Below are positions 14,300 through 14,484 of a stretch of DNA of 14,484 nt, in pieces (the stretch's first letter is position 1; each line of letters opens with the position of its first letter). This DNA comes from CAYQLT01 sp964418425 (GTDB lineage Bacteria > Bacillota > Limnochordia > Limnochordales > Geochordaceae), in assembly GCA_964418425.1 (NCBI GenBank), contig CAYQLT010000063.1, positions 1 to 14,484 on the forward strand, in the 5' to 3' direction. Under the pieces are notes generated by a model. The model was not told the origin of the DNA. It saw only the letters and a list, made by a program, of their open reading frames with translations, and ran no database searches. The translations under genes and the position numbers were made by a program.

Positions 14300-14443
14300 C
14301 GCCAGTCCGGCTCCACAGCGCCATTCGCGGGGTGCGCCGGCGGGCAAGGACAGGCGCCTCGCTGCGCACGTGCTCGGCAAGCCGCACCACGTCGCCCGGA
14401 CTCACAGCGGGGCGCCCACGTGGCCTGAAGGGGATGTGTTAAA

Positions 14444-14484
14444 ATGCCATGGCCTCAGCCGGGTGTGGACAACCTGGCGGTCGC
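14444..14484 (+). CDS. Possible start of a gene running off the window
   Basis: ATG at 14444 with AAGGGG ten nt upstream opens a frame (MPWPQPGVDNLAV) with no stop before the window end. An overlapping ATG at 14449 in another frame is also open. The stretch TGTTAAAAT (14437-14445) could instead be an extended -10 promoter element. Too short to identify. Confidence 0.2.
   Translation, partial: MPWPQPGVDNLAV

Noticed and set aside
14202..14405. Minus-strand frame starting MSPGDVVRLAEHVRSEAP
   Set aside because: It runs through the decayed hicA on the opposite strand, turns into motif-free sequence, and has no recognisable family or clear ribosome binding site.
1..14484. CRISPR arrays, insertion-sequence ends, rRNA or tRNA genes
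   Set aside because: No regularly spaced direct repeats, transposase motifs, terminal inverted repeats or RNA-gene signatures were seen on either strand.

Overview
The window is about 70% GC, and every confidently assigned gene but one reads on the minus strand. Several features suggest a GC-rich, probably thermophilic member of the Bacillota: a c-di-AMP (ydaO/yuaA-type) riboswitch, an S4 with a zinc-ribbon N-terminus, a TtuA/TtuB tRNA 2-thiolation pair, GGAGG-type ribosome binding sites and frequent TTG/GTG starts. This is inference from gene content; no 16S rRNA or other marker settles it.

Layout, read along the minus strand from the right. (a) 14484-13711: a plus-strand hicB-like antitoxin with its own TTGACA promoter, followed by a decayed hicA toxin. 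A divergent minus-strand promoter serves the next block. (b) 13710-11672: ttuB-like sulfur carrier, ttuA tRNA thiotransferase and a class I SAM methyltransferase. (c) 11671-10975: about 700 bases without a recognisable protein gene. They hold a TTGACA promoter, a structured leader and a c-di-AMP riboswitch. (d) 10974-6294: opine-type dehydrogenase, an unusual cobalamin-binding protein and a glutamine-dependent asparagine synthetase (AsnB) homologue. The first two genes are 36 nt apart and the last two 55 nt apart. (e) 6140-5535: rpsD (ribosomal protein S4), whose family N-terminus is recovered only if translation starts at a CTG. (f) 5449-1: a DUF1893 protein, EtfB, EtfA, a membrane iron-sulfur/b-heme ETF:quinone-oxidoreductase-type protein, and a membrane sensor cut by the window edge.

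How the genes work together. Block (f) is an electron-transfer module: EtfBA collects electrons from flavin dehydrogenases (for example acyl-CoA dehydrogenases), and the membrane Fe-S protein passes them to the quinone pool. Block (b) makes a sulfur-modified tRNA nucleoside, most likely 2-thiouridine at position 54, a thermophile modification. Block (d) is the most interesting: three amino-acid-type enzymes downstream of a c-di-AMP riboswitch with its own promoter and no other convincing promoter in between. Because c-di-AMP riboswitches respond to the osmotic/potassium second messenger, block (d) may make an amino-acid-derived compound (opine- or amide-type) in an osmotic or cell-wall response. 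That function is a hypothesis; the riboswitch and enzyme family calls rest on visible motifs.
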